This document shows, in pieces, positions 44,748-53,036 of a stretch of 64,000 bases of DNA; positions within the stretch are counted from its first letter, which is position 1, and each line of letters starts with the position of its first letter. The DNA is from Planctomycetota bacterium (GTDB lineage Bacteria; Planctomycetota; Planctomycetia; Pirellulales; PLA5): contig QEVJ01000009.1 in the NCBI GenBank assembly GCA_003576845.1, forward strand, positions 1 to 64,000. Direction: 5' to 3'. The position numbers and the translations under genes were made by a program. The notes below the pieces were generated by a model. That model worked only from the letters and a program-made list of their open reading frames with translations. It had not been told where the DNA came from and made no database searches.

Positions 44748-46160
44748 TCAGGAGAGAATCCCGCGGATCGGCTCGCCGCGGGCGATGGGAAACGGCCGGC
44801 CGAGGGCGTCGTGCATTTCGGTCGACGGCGCATACCCAAGGCATTGAAACAGCGTCGCGAGCAAATCGGCGGGCAGTACGGTCCCGTCGTGCGGTTCGCC
44901 ACCCACCGCGTCCGAAGTGCCGTGGATATGTCCGCCGCAGATGCCGCCGCCGGCAAGACAGATCGAAAACACATTGCCCCAATGGTCGCGTCCGCCCGCC
45001 GCGTTGATCTTCGGGCTGCGGCCGAATTCGGAGAGGCACAGGACGAGCGTCTCGTCGAGCATTCCGCGCTCGACAAGATCGCCCAGCAAGGCCGAAAACG
45101 CCTGGTCGAACGGCGGCACGAGCGCCGTGCGGAGGCGATGGGCTTCCTTCGTGTGCGAGTCCCAGCAGGGCGCGTCGCTCGGCTCTTCCGGTCCGCGGAA
45201 CCAGTTGACCTGCACGAGTTGCACGCCCGCTTCGACGAGTCGCCGCGCCAGGAGCACGCTTTGCCCGAATTGCGTGCGGCCGTACCGATCGCGCGACGCG
45301 GGCGATTCGTCGTCGAGCCGGAACGCGGCCCGCGAACGCTCCGAGGTGAGCAAGTCGAACGCTTGCCGTGTGGCGGCGTCGTAAGGTGCCAGCGCGTCGC
45401 TCTGTTCGACGCTCGCCCGGTGGTCGTTAAGCTGCGCGAGCAGCGACCGCCGCGCGTGGAGCCGGTCGGCGGTTACGTCGGCCGAGAGCGTGAACTCGGG
45501 TATCCGAAACTCCGGCGACGCCGGCTCGCATCGAAACATCCACGGATCGAGCGCCCTGCCCAGAAAGCCCGCGTCTTGCCCCGGCCAGACGGAGCCGTCC
45601 GTGTTGAAGATATGATGCGGCAAGCGGACGGCGGCCGGCAGCGACCGCGCGTTCGTCGCGAGCCGCCGCAGGACCGAGCCGAAGTTCGGCCAATTGTTCG
45701 GCGCGCCGGGATTGGCGTTCTCCATGTTCATCGGGACGTGCGGATGCCCGGTGAGCATGTAATAGCCGCTCGAGGAATGGGCGTTGTCGCCGGTGCGCAT
45801 CGCCCGCACCAGACAGAGGTGCTTGGCGAGCGCCGCGGTTTTCGGGAGGAGCTCGCCGATCTGCATTCCCGGCACGCCGGTGGAAATCGGCTTGAACTCG
45901 CCGCGGACTTCGCTGGGGGCATCGGGCTTGGGGTCCCAGGTCGAATGCTGTGGCGGCCCGCCCATGAGAAACAGCACGATGCACGCCTTGGCTTTACCCT
46001 GCGCGTTTGGACGGGCCGAAGCGTTCTCGCTGCCCGTCGCGCGAAGCCGCATCAAGTCGGCCAATCCTAACCCCGCCGCTCCCAGTGCGCCGATGTGCAA
46101 CATCTCGCGCCGGGAAACGCGGTCGCAAAGACGCACGGCGGGGGCGGTGAGCGTGAGCAT
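44748..46160 (-). CDS. DUF1501 protein with twin-arginine signal
   Basis: A 470-residue exported protein. The N-terminus carries a twin-arginine-type signal (SRREMLHIGALGAAGLGLADLM). Conserved DUF1501 features are present: ACIVLFLMGGPPQHSTWDPKPDAP, GHPHVPMNMENANPGAPNNWPNFGSVL, VQLVQVNWF and LSEFGRSPKINAAGGRDHWG. DUF1501 members share the alkaline-phosphatase/sulfatase superfamily core and are highly expanded in planctomycetes, usually paired with a DUF1549/cytochrome partner; no such partner is adjacent here. The start at 46160 is chosen because the upstream residues are low-complexity. It converges on recJ 39 bases away. Confidence 0.9.
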   Translation of the reverse strand: MLTLTAPAVRLCDRVSRREMLHIGALGAAGLGLADLMRLRATGSENASARPNAQGKAKACIVLFLMGGPPQHSTWDPKPDAPSEVRGEFKPISTGVPGMQIGELLPKTAALAKHLCLVRAMRTGDNAHSSSGYYMLTGHPHVPMNMENANPGAPNNWPNFGSVLRRLATNARSLPAAVRLPHHIFNTDGSVWPGQDAGFLGRALDPWMFRCEPASPEFRIPEFTLSADVTADRLHARRSLLAQLNDHRASVEQSDALAPYDAATRQAFDLLTSERSRAAFRLDDESPASRDRYGRTQFGQSVLLARRLVEAGVQLVQVNWFRGPEEPSDAPCWDSHTKEAHRLRTALVPPFDQAFSALLGDLVERGMLDETLVLCLSEFGRSPKINAAGGRDHWGNVFSICLAGGGICGGHIHGTSDAVGGEPHDGTVLPADLLATLFQCLGYAPSTEMHDALGRPFPIARGEPIRGILS

Positions 46161-46175
46161 GGGGGCGATGAGCGA

Positions 46176-46196
46176 GGGGCGCGGGGCGTGGGGCGC
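46176..46196. repeat. Heptanucleotide tandem array
   Basis: GGGGCGC, GGGGCGT, GGGGCGC: three 7-base units directly upstream of the DUF1501 gene start. Confidence 0.65.
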
Positions 46197-46409
46197 GGGA
46201 CGACAAACACTTGCCATCGCCGCTATTCTGGCCGCTGGGCGGGGAAAAGTCGACTGGGATTCGGCCGCGGATCGCCCGTTTCGCCCCGCTGGGCTTCGCG
46301 ACTTTGCGGTTTCCAAATTGCCGCGTTCCAACCACAATTGGCGTTGATCTCCCACGACATCCGAATTGGCCGACTCCATTCACAATTCACCTCAGCCTCG
46401 CTTCCTCCC

Positions 46410-46444
46410 GCCTTCCGTCTCCGGCCTCCCGCCTCCAGCCTCCG
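46410..46444. repeat. Heptanucleotide tandem array
   Basis: Five 7-base units GCCTTCC, GTCTCCG, GCCTCCC, GCCTCCA, GCCTCCG end 9 bases before the start codon of the E1-like gene, occupying the place of its ribosome-binding site. Confidence 0.7.
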
Positions 46445-46453
46445 GCTTGTTCC

Positions 46454-47203
46454 ATGTCTCTCTCCGCGGCCGAATGGGAACGCTATGCCCGACAGATTGG
46501 TCCGGGCGTGCTCTCGCGCGCAGGCCAAGAGCGGCTCAAGCGTTCCACCGTGCTCGTGACGCGCGTCGGCGGCATGGGCGGACCGGCGGCGCAAGCGCTC
46601 GTCATGGCCGGCGTGGGCCGCGTCATCATCGCCCACGGCGGAGCGATGATCTCGGCGGACCTGAATCGCCAGGTGCTGGGCAGCGAAACCGGCATCGGCC
46701 GCTTGCGGGCCGAGCACTTCGCGGCCCGGCTCCGCGAACTCAACCGCTTCGTCGCGGTCGAGTCGATCGACCACGAACCGGACGACGCCGAAGCCGACGC
46801 CCTGGCCGAGCGGTGCGACCTGCTGATCGCCTCGCCGCCGAACTTTGCCGAACGCCTGCGGCTCAATCGCGCCGCCGTGCGCGCGGGAAAGCCGCTCGTC
46901 GACGCCGCCCAGTGGGGACTCGGCGGCACGCTGATCGTCGTCCGGCCCGGCGAAACCGCCTGCCTCGCGTGCGTGTATCCCGAAGAGCCGCCGTTCGAGG
47001 AGTTCTTTCCCGTCGTCGGCGCGATCTCCTCGACGATCGGCTCGCTCGCCGCGCTCGAAGCGATCAAGATTCTGTCGGGAACCGGCGAACCGCTCTTCGG
47101 CAGGATGTTGGTCTACGACGGCCTGCGCGGAATTCCCTCGCTTGTAGCGCTGCGGCGCAATGCCGCGTGTCCCGTCTGCTCAGCGTCAAGTCCAAATCGT
47201 TAA
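46454..47203 (+). CDS. ThiF/MoeB-like E1 protein with altered nucleotide site
   Basis: A 249-residue member of the E1/ThiF/MoeB family, which adenylates the C-terminal glycine of a ubiquitin-like sulfur carrier. The fold features are present: N-terminal ERYARQIGPG, Gly-rich loop VGGMGG (38-43), ADLNRQ with Arg72, and zinc-type pairs CLAC (170-173) and CPVC (239-242). However, the conserved Asp-X-Asp after the second strand is HGG (61-63), and the Mg-site Asp (in the TDN triplet of MoeB) is Pro129 in SPPN. Adenylation may be lost or altered. The next gene, 29 bases downstream, encodes a ubiquitin-like protein ending GG. Confidence 0.82.
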   Translation: MSLSAAEWERYARQIGPGVLSRAGQERLKRSTVLVTRVGGMGGPAAQALVMAGVGRVIIAHGGAMISADLNRQVLGSETGIGRLRAEHFAARLRELNRFVAVESIDHEPDDAEADALAERCDLLIASPPNFAERLRLNRAAVRAGKPLVDAAQWGLGGTLIVVRPGETACLACVYPEEPPFEEFFPVVGAISSTIGSLAALEAIKILSGTGEPLFGRMLVYDGLRGIPSLVALRRNAACPVCSASSPNR

Positions 47204-47232
47204 TCGACAACCTTCCGCGAGAAAGCATCGCC

Positions 47233-47487
47233 ATGAAGATTCGCATCGTGCTTACGGGGCGAGGGTACGACGCGGCACGACTTCCCGAACGGCTCGACCT
47301 CGCCGCGGGGGCAACGGTTTCCGCGGCCCTCGCAGCGATCCAGGCGGAATTCGGCGAAGGCAAACTGCCCGCGAGCACGCTCGTCGTTCATTCGGGCAAG
47401 CATCTGGGCGCTGTCGCCGGCTACGACGACGCGCCGCTCGCCGAGGGCGACGAAATCATGTTGCTGCAGCCCGTGGCAGGCGGATAA
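47233..47487 (+). CDS. MoaD/ThiS-like ubiquitin-fold sulfur carrier ending in Gly-Gly
   Basis: An 84-residue beta-grasp protein. It starts MKIRIVLTGRGYDAARLPERLDLAAGATV and ends EGDEIMLLQPVAGG; the closing Gly-Gly is the site where MoaD, ThiS and related carriers are adenylated and thiocarboxylated. Size and pattern favour MoaD over ThiS (about 65 residues). It is co-directional with the E1-like gene, 29 bases after it. Sulfur could go to molybdopterin, a tungsten cofactor, or another product; no MoaE, ThiG or aldehyde oxidoreductase gene is nearby. Confidence 0.85.
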   Translation: MKIRIVLTGRGYDAARLPERLDLAAGATVSAALAAIQAEFGEGKLPASTLVVHSGKHLGAVAGYDDAPLAEGDEIMLLQPVAGG

Positions 47488-47557
47488 GAAGCTTTATGGG
47501 CGAGCGGCCGCAATCTGCGAGCGGCGGCCGTGCATTGCCAAACGAGCGCGGCCGGGG

Positions 47558-49456
47558 TTACAGCGATTTGAGATACTCGATCAGGTCCGCGCGCTCTTCG
47601 GCCGAAAGCTCGCCGTCGCCGGTGACCTTCGCCGGGTTGTGCGGGCCGGTGAGGAGGTGTTCGAGCGTTCGCGAGCGGCCGTCGTGCAACAGGCGAATGC
47701 GGCGCTGGACGTCGACGAGCGAAGGGGTGTTGTAGCCTTCATAGCGATCGTTCTTGCGGCCGAGGCCGACGTCGTGGATTTCGCCGTCCGTGTAGTGCGG
47801 TCCGTCGTGGCAGTTGGCGCAGCCCGCTTTCGGCGAATCGAAGACGGTCTCGCCGCGCTGGGCGGCTTCGCTCGGCTTGCCGTCGGCCGGGCGATGCGGA
47901 TTGGGCAGCGGGCGGAGCGTTTGCAGGTACGCCACGATGTCGGCCGCTTCTTCCGCGGTGGGCTTGCGGCCGCGCATCGTCGTGGCGAACGAACCGCTCA
48001 CCGATTCGTGCAGGTCCTTCTGCCAGCCGTGCCACGTCCAGGGACCCGTTTCGACGATGTTGTAGAGAGCGGGAACCGTTTTGTACGTGCCCGAGGAACC
48101 GTCGTTGAACGTGTCGATCGTTTCGGCGTTGGGACCGCCGTCGAAGTGGCAGGTGTGGCAGGAATACCAGTTTTCGAGACAGCGATTGGCGTCGTGGAAG
48201 ATTGCCTCGCCGCGGCGGGCCGCGGTCGCCGGTTCCGTCGTTCCGCCGAGGGCGATTTCGCCCGCGATTTTGCGCTCGGCGAGGTCGACGATTTGGATGC
48301 CGTTGCGGAGGTAGTTGGCGACGAACGCGCGATTCCCGTCGCGGGCGAACCGCACGCCCAGTGGCCGGCCGCCGAGCGCGATCCGGCGGAAACGCGCGCG
48401 GTCGCGGGCGAGATCGCGATCCATGTGTTCGCTGCCGCCGATGCCGAGGAACGGCAGCGCGTCGGCCGAGAGCACGAGCAGCTCGTGCGTGCCGCCGGCG
48501 GCGACAATTGCCCGCTTGCCGTCCGCGGACAGCGCGAGTCCGTACACGTCGGCGACGGCATCGCCGCGGGGATCGAGCGAGAGGCCCTGCGGCTCGACTT
48601 GCTCGTCGAACGACACGATGCCCAGGCGGCTGGCCATCACCCAACCGGCGCGGATGCTGCCGGGAGAGGTTTCGCGTTGTCCGTAAAACGTCCAGGGAAA
48701 CCAGACGCCGCGGCCGTCGGGAGCGAGCGCCATGTGGCCGAGGTTCAGGCCACCAAACGTCTTCGTAAAGAGCACCGAGCGCGCGGCCGCGTCGATCATC
48801 CACACGCCGCCCGAGCCGTTGCAACCGACGGCGAGCCGCGAGCCGTCGGGCGACAGGCACAGATAGCGCGGCCAGCGTCCCACGGCGATGTCGGCCACCT
48901 TTTTGCGCTCGGCGAGGTCGACGACGGCGACCTTGTCTTCGGCGGCGAGCGCGACGTAGGCCGTGCGTCCGTCCGGCGCGATGGCGATGCCGCGCGGTTC
49001 GTGGCCGACGGCGATCTTCGCGACTGGCTTCAGTCGGCGGTCGGCGACTTCGAACACCGCGATCGCCGATGAACGGGCGGCGGAGATGAGAACGTGCTTG
49101 CCGTCGGGCGCGAGCGCGGCGGCGCTCGGCAGTTCGCCGACCGGTTGCTCGTCGAGAATTCGGGGCGCGGTCGCGGCTTCGCCTTGGTCGGCGGTCAAGT
49201 CGATCAGCGTCGCCGTGCCCGAGGATGCGTTGACGGAGATCGCCCACGATTCGTCGGGAGCGACGATGAGATCGACCGGCGAGCGGTCGGTTTCGGCAGC
49301 AGCAGCGGCCGGTTCCGGCGAGGCAGGCGGGCGTGACTCCGCGGCGGACGGTTCAACGGTTCTTGCGGCGTCCGTCCAACCCGGCGGCACGAGCGCGGCG
49401 ATCGTCAGGGCGGCGGCGACGGTCGGCCAAAGTCCCACGTGCTTCGAGAGCGGCAT
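47558..49456 (-). CDS. Exported beta-propeller protein with two cytochrome c haem sites
   Basis: A 632-residue exported protein. After a signal peptide (start at 49456; WPTVAAALTIAALVPPGW) come YVTN-type propeller blades (AIAPDGRTAYVALAAEDKVAVVDLAERKKVADIAVG and similar). The C-terminal third resembles the dihaem cytochrome c peroxidase/MauG group, with CHTCH at about 433 and CANCH at about 546, followed by THE TPSLVDVQ and a final EERADLIEYLKSL helix. It probably works in periplasmic electron transfer or as a haem-dependent oxidase of a protein or sugar. It is last in the minus-strand series beginning at 59210, 160 bases after ExbD, so cotranscription is uncertain. Confidence 0.85.
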   Translation of the reverse strand: MPLSKHVGLWPTVAAALTIAALVPPGWTDAARTVEPSAAESRPPASPEPAAAAAETDRSPVDLIVAPDESWAISVNASSGTATLIDLTADQGEAATAPRILDEQPVGELPSAAALAPDGKHVLISAARSSAIAVFEVADRRLKPVAKIAVGHEPRGIAIAPDGRTAYVALAAEDKVAVVDLAERKKVADIAVGRWPRYLCLSPDGSRLAVGCNGSGGVWMIDAAARSVLFTKTFGGLNLGHMALAPDGRGVWFPWTFYGQRETSPGSIRAGWVMASRLGIVSFDEQVEPQGLSLDPRGDAVADVYGLALSADGKRAIVAAGGTHELLVLSADALPFLGIGGSEHMDRDLARDRARFRRIALGGRPLGVRFARDGNRAFVANYLRNGIQIVDLAERKIAGEIALGGTTEPATAARRGEAIFHDANRCLENWYSCHTCHFDGGPNAETIDTFNDGSSGTYKTVPALYNIVETGPWTWHGWQKDLHESVSGSFATTMRGRKPTAEEAADIVAYLQTLRPLPNPHRPADGKPSEAAQRGETVFDSPKAGCANCHDGPHYTDGEIHDVGLGRKNDRYEGYNTPSLVDVQRRIRLLHDGRSRTLEHLLTGPHNPAKVTGDGELSAEERADLIEYLKSL

Positions 49457-49616
49457 GGCTCGGTGCTTCCGATCGAAGGAAATGTCGTCGCCGACGGCGA
49501 CCCCACGCGACCGGACTATGATAGCCAAGCCGGGAAGGCACGGCGAGACGCGAGAAGGAAATGCAAAAGGCAAAATGAAGAAGGCAGAATGCCATTGCCG
49601 TCGCCGGCAAACGGCA

Positions 49617-50135
49617 TTATGGCGTCGGGCGCTTTTGCGGGCGGGAGAATTTGACCTTCTCGAACAGCGAGATCGGCGTGTTCGTCGAAGGGTCGAGATA
49701 GCCGGAGACGGCCGCGACCGCCGCCATCGTGTGGCCGTAGTGCAGCCGATAATCGCACGCGAGCTCCGCTTCGACGGTCTTGGCGAGGCTGTTCGGGCCG
49801 CGGTCGGAACCGAGGTAATTGATCACCCAATTGCTGAGCAGCCGCATGTCCGTGCCGAAGTTGCGGGCGTCGGCCGTGCCGGGGTTGATCGTGATCGACT
49901 GGAGCTTACCGGCGGCGTCCGCCTTGAGCGCGATCTTCACGGGCGGAAGCGGCACGTCCGCGACGGATTCCTGCGGCTTGGCCGACGGCATCCGAATGCC
50001 GAAGTCGCCTTCCGGGCTGACGATCTTGAACGTCATGATAAAGAACGCGAGCAACTGAAAGACGACGTCGATCATCGGCGTCATCTGCTGCTCGACTTTA
50101 TCGTGGCTTTGGGTGCGTTTGAGCTTGAGCGACAT
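49617..50135 (-). CDS. ExbD/TolR-type biopolymer transport protein (second copy)
   Basis: A 172-residue proton-channel partner. The N-terminus has KVEQQMTPMIDVVFQLLAFFIMTFK, the single transmembrane helix with the conserved Asp that carries protons, followed by a periplasmic domain. With ExbB it converts the proton gradient into work on envelope proteins. It follows the other ExbD by 61 bases and, like it, starts with ATG on the minus strand. Two ExbD copies in one operon suggest a heteromeric channel. No TonB or TolA gene is in the window. Confidence 0.9.
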   Translation of the reverse strand: MSLKLKRTQSHDKVEQQMTPMIDVVFQLLAFFIMTFKIVSPEGDFGIRMPSAKPQESVADVPLPPVKIALKADAAGKLQSITINPGTADARNFGTDMRLLSNWVINYLGSDRGPNSLAKTVEAELACDYRLHYGHTMAAVAAVSGYLDPSTNTPISLFEKVKFSRPQKRPTP

Positions 50136-50196
50136 GACGGGGGATGTCCTTGCTAACGGTCGTCGCCTCTGGATCGAGGAGGGACGCGTTCGCGGG

Positions 50197-50649
50197 CTAT
50201 TTCTTCCGATCCTGTTCGGCCCGGAGCTTGAAGTTCTCGAACCCGACCTTTTGGCACGTGCCGATGACCTCCTGGACCAGTCCGGTTTGGGCCTTGCGGT
50301 CGGCGCGGATGACGATCCGCGTCTTTTTCGTGTCGAGTTTGTCCTTTTCCAATTCGCTGCGGCGTTTGGCGAGCGCTCCTTCGAGCGTGGTCAGCGAGTA
50401 GTCGTCGGCCGCCATGACGATCGTTTCGTTCTTGTCGTCGACGTGCAGCGTGATGAAGTTGTGGTCGTCCGTGTCCTCGACTGGAATTGCCAGGGCCGAG
50501 AGCGGCAACTCGATCCGCTTGTTGGTCTCGGCCTGCGAAAAGTTGATCAGCATCATGAAGAACGCGATCAACTGGAACACCATGTCGATCATCGGCGTCA
50601 TGTCCATTTCGGCCGACGGCATTTCGCCTTTTCGAAGTTGGATTCCCAT
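50197..50649 (-). CDS. ExbD/TolR-type biopolymer transport protein (first copy)
   Basis: A 150-residue paralogue of the next ExbD. EMDMTPMIDMVFQLIAFFMMLINF is the membrane helix with the essential Asp in PMIDM; the periplasmic part ends with a charged helix (KLRAEQDRKK). It lies 63 bases after ExbB on the same strand. The two ExbD copies share the helix but differ in the soluble domain, so they may contact different partners, perhaps the TPR proteins upstream in the operon. Confidence 0.9.
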   Translation of the reverse strand: MGIQLRKGEMPSAEMDMTPMIDMVFQLIAFFMMLINFSQAETNKRIELPLSALAIPVEDTDDHNFITLHVDDKNETIVMAADDYSLTTLEGALAKRRSELEKDKLDTKKTRIVIRADRKAQTGLVQEVIGTCQKVGFENFKLRAEQDRKK

Positions 50650-50712
50650 TGCGACTGCTCGGCAGGACGGACGGAGAACGGAGGACGGCTCAACGCATGC
50701 AACGAACGGCGA

Positions 50713-51537
50713 TTACTTCTTCGCGCCGACGTTTTCGAATCGGCCCATCAGGTTGCCGGCAATCATGCTGGCCTCGAGCATCATCCGGTTCATGCGGTTG
50801 CGGAGGAACGCGAACGCGGCGACGGCCGGAATCGCCAGGAGCAGGCCGACCAGGGTCGTGATGAGGGCCGTCGAAATACCGCCGGCAAGCTTCGACGGGC
50901 TGGGCGTCGCTTCCGAAACGGCGATTTCCATGAACGAGATCACCATGCCGTGCACGGTGCCTAAGAGGCCGACCATCGGGCTGATCGTGCCGATCAGGGC
51001 AATGTGGCCGAGCTTCTGTTCCATCTTCATGCCTTCGTCGGCGCCGACCTCTTGCATGGCTTCGACGACTTTGCCGTAACCGCTTTGGAGCTTGGCCATG
51101 CCGGCGGCGAGGACCATGCCCAAGAACGAATCGTCGCTCTTGGCGAGGTCGAAGGCTTCCTGATAGCGCTTCTCGTTGAGGTGGGCTTCCATCAATTCCG
51201 CGAGTTGTGGCGGGCAGATCGTGTCGCGGCGGAGCATCAAGATGCACATCACCAAGAGCGCCACGAACCAGAACGAGATTGCAAGAAAGGCTGTGGTATA
51301 ATCCCAGCCGAGCGCGCCCAAGAACCAGGTGAGCAGGTTCTTTTGCTTCTCCTTTTCCGAGCTGGCCGAATCGGCCGCGGCTTCTTCCTCGGTTTGGGTC
51401 GCCGTCTCTTCGTCTTGGGCCTGAACGGCGGCCGGCGCGACGAACGTGATGGCGGAGAACGCCGCCGCACCCCAGGCAAACATCAAGGCCAGCATGGCCA
51501 CCGCGCGAAGCCGGCCACCATTCGAGAAACGCCGCAT
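50713..51537 (-). CDS. MotA/TolQ/ExbB proton channel protein
   Basis: A 274-residue membrane protein. An N-terminal signal-like segment (VAMLALMFAWGAAAFSAITFVAPAAVQAQ) and a Glu/Ala-rich stretch precede helix DYTTAFLAISFWFVALLVMCIL, then the cytoplasmic region and the hallmark channel helices (ALIGTISPMVGLLGTVHGMVISF and ALITTLVGLLLAIPAVAAFAFL). The start at 51537 is favoured because GGAGGG lies five bases upstream; ATGs further upstream at 51570 lack a ribosome site. The two ExbD genes follow. The channel powers an envelope machine with the adjacent TPR proteins; TonB-, Tol- and motor-type functions are all possible. Confidence 0.9.
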   Translation of the reverse strand: MRRFSNGGRLRAVAMLALMFAWGAAAFSAITFVAPAAVQAQDEETATQTEEEAAADSASSEKEKQKNLLTWFLGALGWDYTTAFLAISFWFVALLVMCILMLRRDTICPPQLAELMEAHLNEKRYQEAFDLAKSDDSFLGMVLAAGMAKLQSGYGKVVEAMQEVGADEGMKMEQKLGHIALIGTISPMVGLLGTVHGMVISFMEIAVSEATPSPSKLAGGISTALITTLVGLLLAIPAVAAFAFLRNRMNRMMLEASMIAGNLMGRFENVGAKK

Positions 51538-51740
51538 CGGACCCTCCGAGAAGACTGAAAGAAAACGCATGTGTGTTCCGAGGAATCGCCCGACCAGCCG
51601 GAAAGTTACCGATGTACGGGACGAACTTGTAGTGTAACCAGCCGCATTCGCCGACGCAAAGCGGTGGGCAACCGGAATGCGGAAAACTGCAAAACGGTAC
51701 GTGCGTGGCGTGCCGCGATCGAGAGACCGCGGCACAACAA

Positions 51741-51768
51741 GCGCTCCTTGACCCCCGCTCCCTGACCC
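51741..51768. repeat. Tandem repeat of 14-base (2 x 7) units
   Basis: GCTCCTTGACCCCC and GCTCCCTGACCCCT, two head-to-tail copies followed by GCTC, end just before the stop codon of the 341-residue TPR gene (51773). Confidence 0.65.
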
Positions 51769-51772
51769 CTGC

Positions 51773-52798
51773 TCACTTCTTCGCCCAAACGCTCGTCGGA
51801 TAGAGCCGCTGGAGCCGCCGATTGGCCTCTTCGCCCCGTTCGGGCTGGCCGATTTGCTTCCAAAGCTCCTTGAGGTTGCCCAGGGCTTCGGCGTGCTCGG
51901 CCGGGTCTTGCGAGTACATGAGGTCGACGTGCAGGTAGGCCATGACGGCCGCCTTGGCGTCGTTGTTCTTGGCCTGGGCCGAACCGAGGACGTTGTACAT
52001 CCGGGCGTCGAGCCCTTCGGGCGGGCTCTTTTCGATCACGTCCTCGACGAGTTTCACGGCTTCGGCCGCCTGACCCTTGGCGACCACGCAGGCCGCCTTG
52101 CCGACCGCCGCGAGGCGTTTTTGGGCCTCGGCCGCTTCGCCCGTGGACCGGTCGGCCAGAGCCGCGTCGAAGGCCTTGGCGGCATCGTCGGGCTTGTCCT
52201 GTTCGAGGTGCGTCCAGCCGACGAGGGCGTTCGCTCGGACGGCCATGTCCTTGTTCTTCGCCAGTTGGGCGTAGAATTTCACCGCGTTGGCGTAGTCCTT
52301 CCTCGCCCGCGACAAGTCGCCAAGCAACTCATTGGCTTCATAAAACGTGTAATGGTCCGGGTAATCCTTGATGAAGCCGGCCAGCGCCTGGCCGGCGTTC
52401 TGAATGGTCTCCTTGCCGACGAGGGCCAACTTGGCCTTGCACAGGGCGATGTAGAACGCTACGTCGGCCTGCGCTTCCGGCGGCGTGACTTCGGCTTTTT
52501 TCAGCTTCGAGAGCGAGGCAAGCACTTCCTCGTACTTGCCGTTGCGGCGGGCCTGTTCGCGGCCGTCCGAAAGCTCGTTCGGCTCGCCGCCGAACTTCAC
52601 CCATAGCACGTTGGCCACGGGCATTTTCGATTCCCGGTTTTGCCCGTCAATAACCGTGATCTCGTCGCGGCCGACGGTCACCTTCTTGGCCAACATGACC
52701 TTTTGATCGCCGACGGGAACGATTTCGTCGATCGCCAGTGCCGAAGCGGCCGAAGCGGCGACTGCCGCCGTTGCCAGAATGAATGAGTGCAAACGCAT
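51773..52798 (-). CDS. Exported TPR protein
   Basis: A 341-residue periplasmic protein (signal peptide FILATAAVAASAASALAIDE). After a small N-terminal beta segment (MLAKKVTVGRDEITVIDGQNRESKMPVANVLWVKFGGEP, possibly an RNA/ligand-type or SH3-like unit) it is built of helix pairs with TPR-like spacing (YTFYEANELLGDLSRARKDYANAVKFYAQLA, AVRANALVGWTHLEQDKPDDAAKAFDAALAD). TPR scaffolds bind other proteins. It lies between the giant TPR gene upstream and ExbB downstream on the same strand, and is probably an accessory of the proton-channel complex. No known family name. Confidence 0.82.
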   Translation of the reverse strand: MRLHSFILATAAVAASAASALAIDEIVPVGDQKVMLAKKVTVGRDEITVIDGQNRESKMPVANVLWVKFGGEPNELSDGREQARRNGKYEEVLASLSKLKKAEVTPPEAQADVAFYIALCKAKLALVGKETIQNAGQALAGFIKDYPDHYTFYEANELLGDLSRARKDYANAVKFYAQLAKNKDMAVRANALVGWTHLEQDKPDDAAKAFDAALADRSTGEAAEAQKRLAAVGKAACVVAKGQAAEAVKLVEDVIEKSPPEGLDARMYNVLGSAQAKNNDAKAAVMAYLHVDLMYSQDPAEHAEALGNLKELWKQIGQPERGEEANRRLQRLYPTSVWAKK

Positions 52799-52935
52799 CT
52801 GCTGTTCCTCGAAACGGATTGCGGAAATGAATGAGTTGTCCTGCGAGCGGGAAATGTGGAATCTCGAATCGGAAATCTCAAATCTGAGAATTCAGATCAC
52901 AGACCACGAGGCAGACCCGGCCCAACCGCCGCGCG

Positions 52936-52984
52936 AACCTCCAACCTCCAACCTCTAACCTCCAACCTCTAACCTCCAACCTCT
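52936..52984. repeat. Heptanucleotide tandem array, seven units
   Basis: AACCTCC, AACCTCC, AACCTCT, AACCTCC, AACCTCT, AACCTCC, AACCTCT occupy 52936-52984, the longest 7-base array in the window. It lies in the gap between the two TPR genes. Confidence 0.9.
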
Positions 52985-53036
52985 CTCCTTTCGCCACAGC
53001 GGCCGCGACTTATTGCGGCGTCGTCGGCCGGCCACG

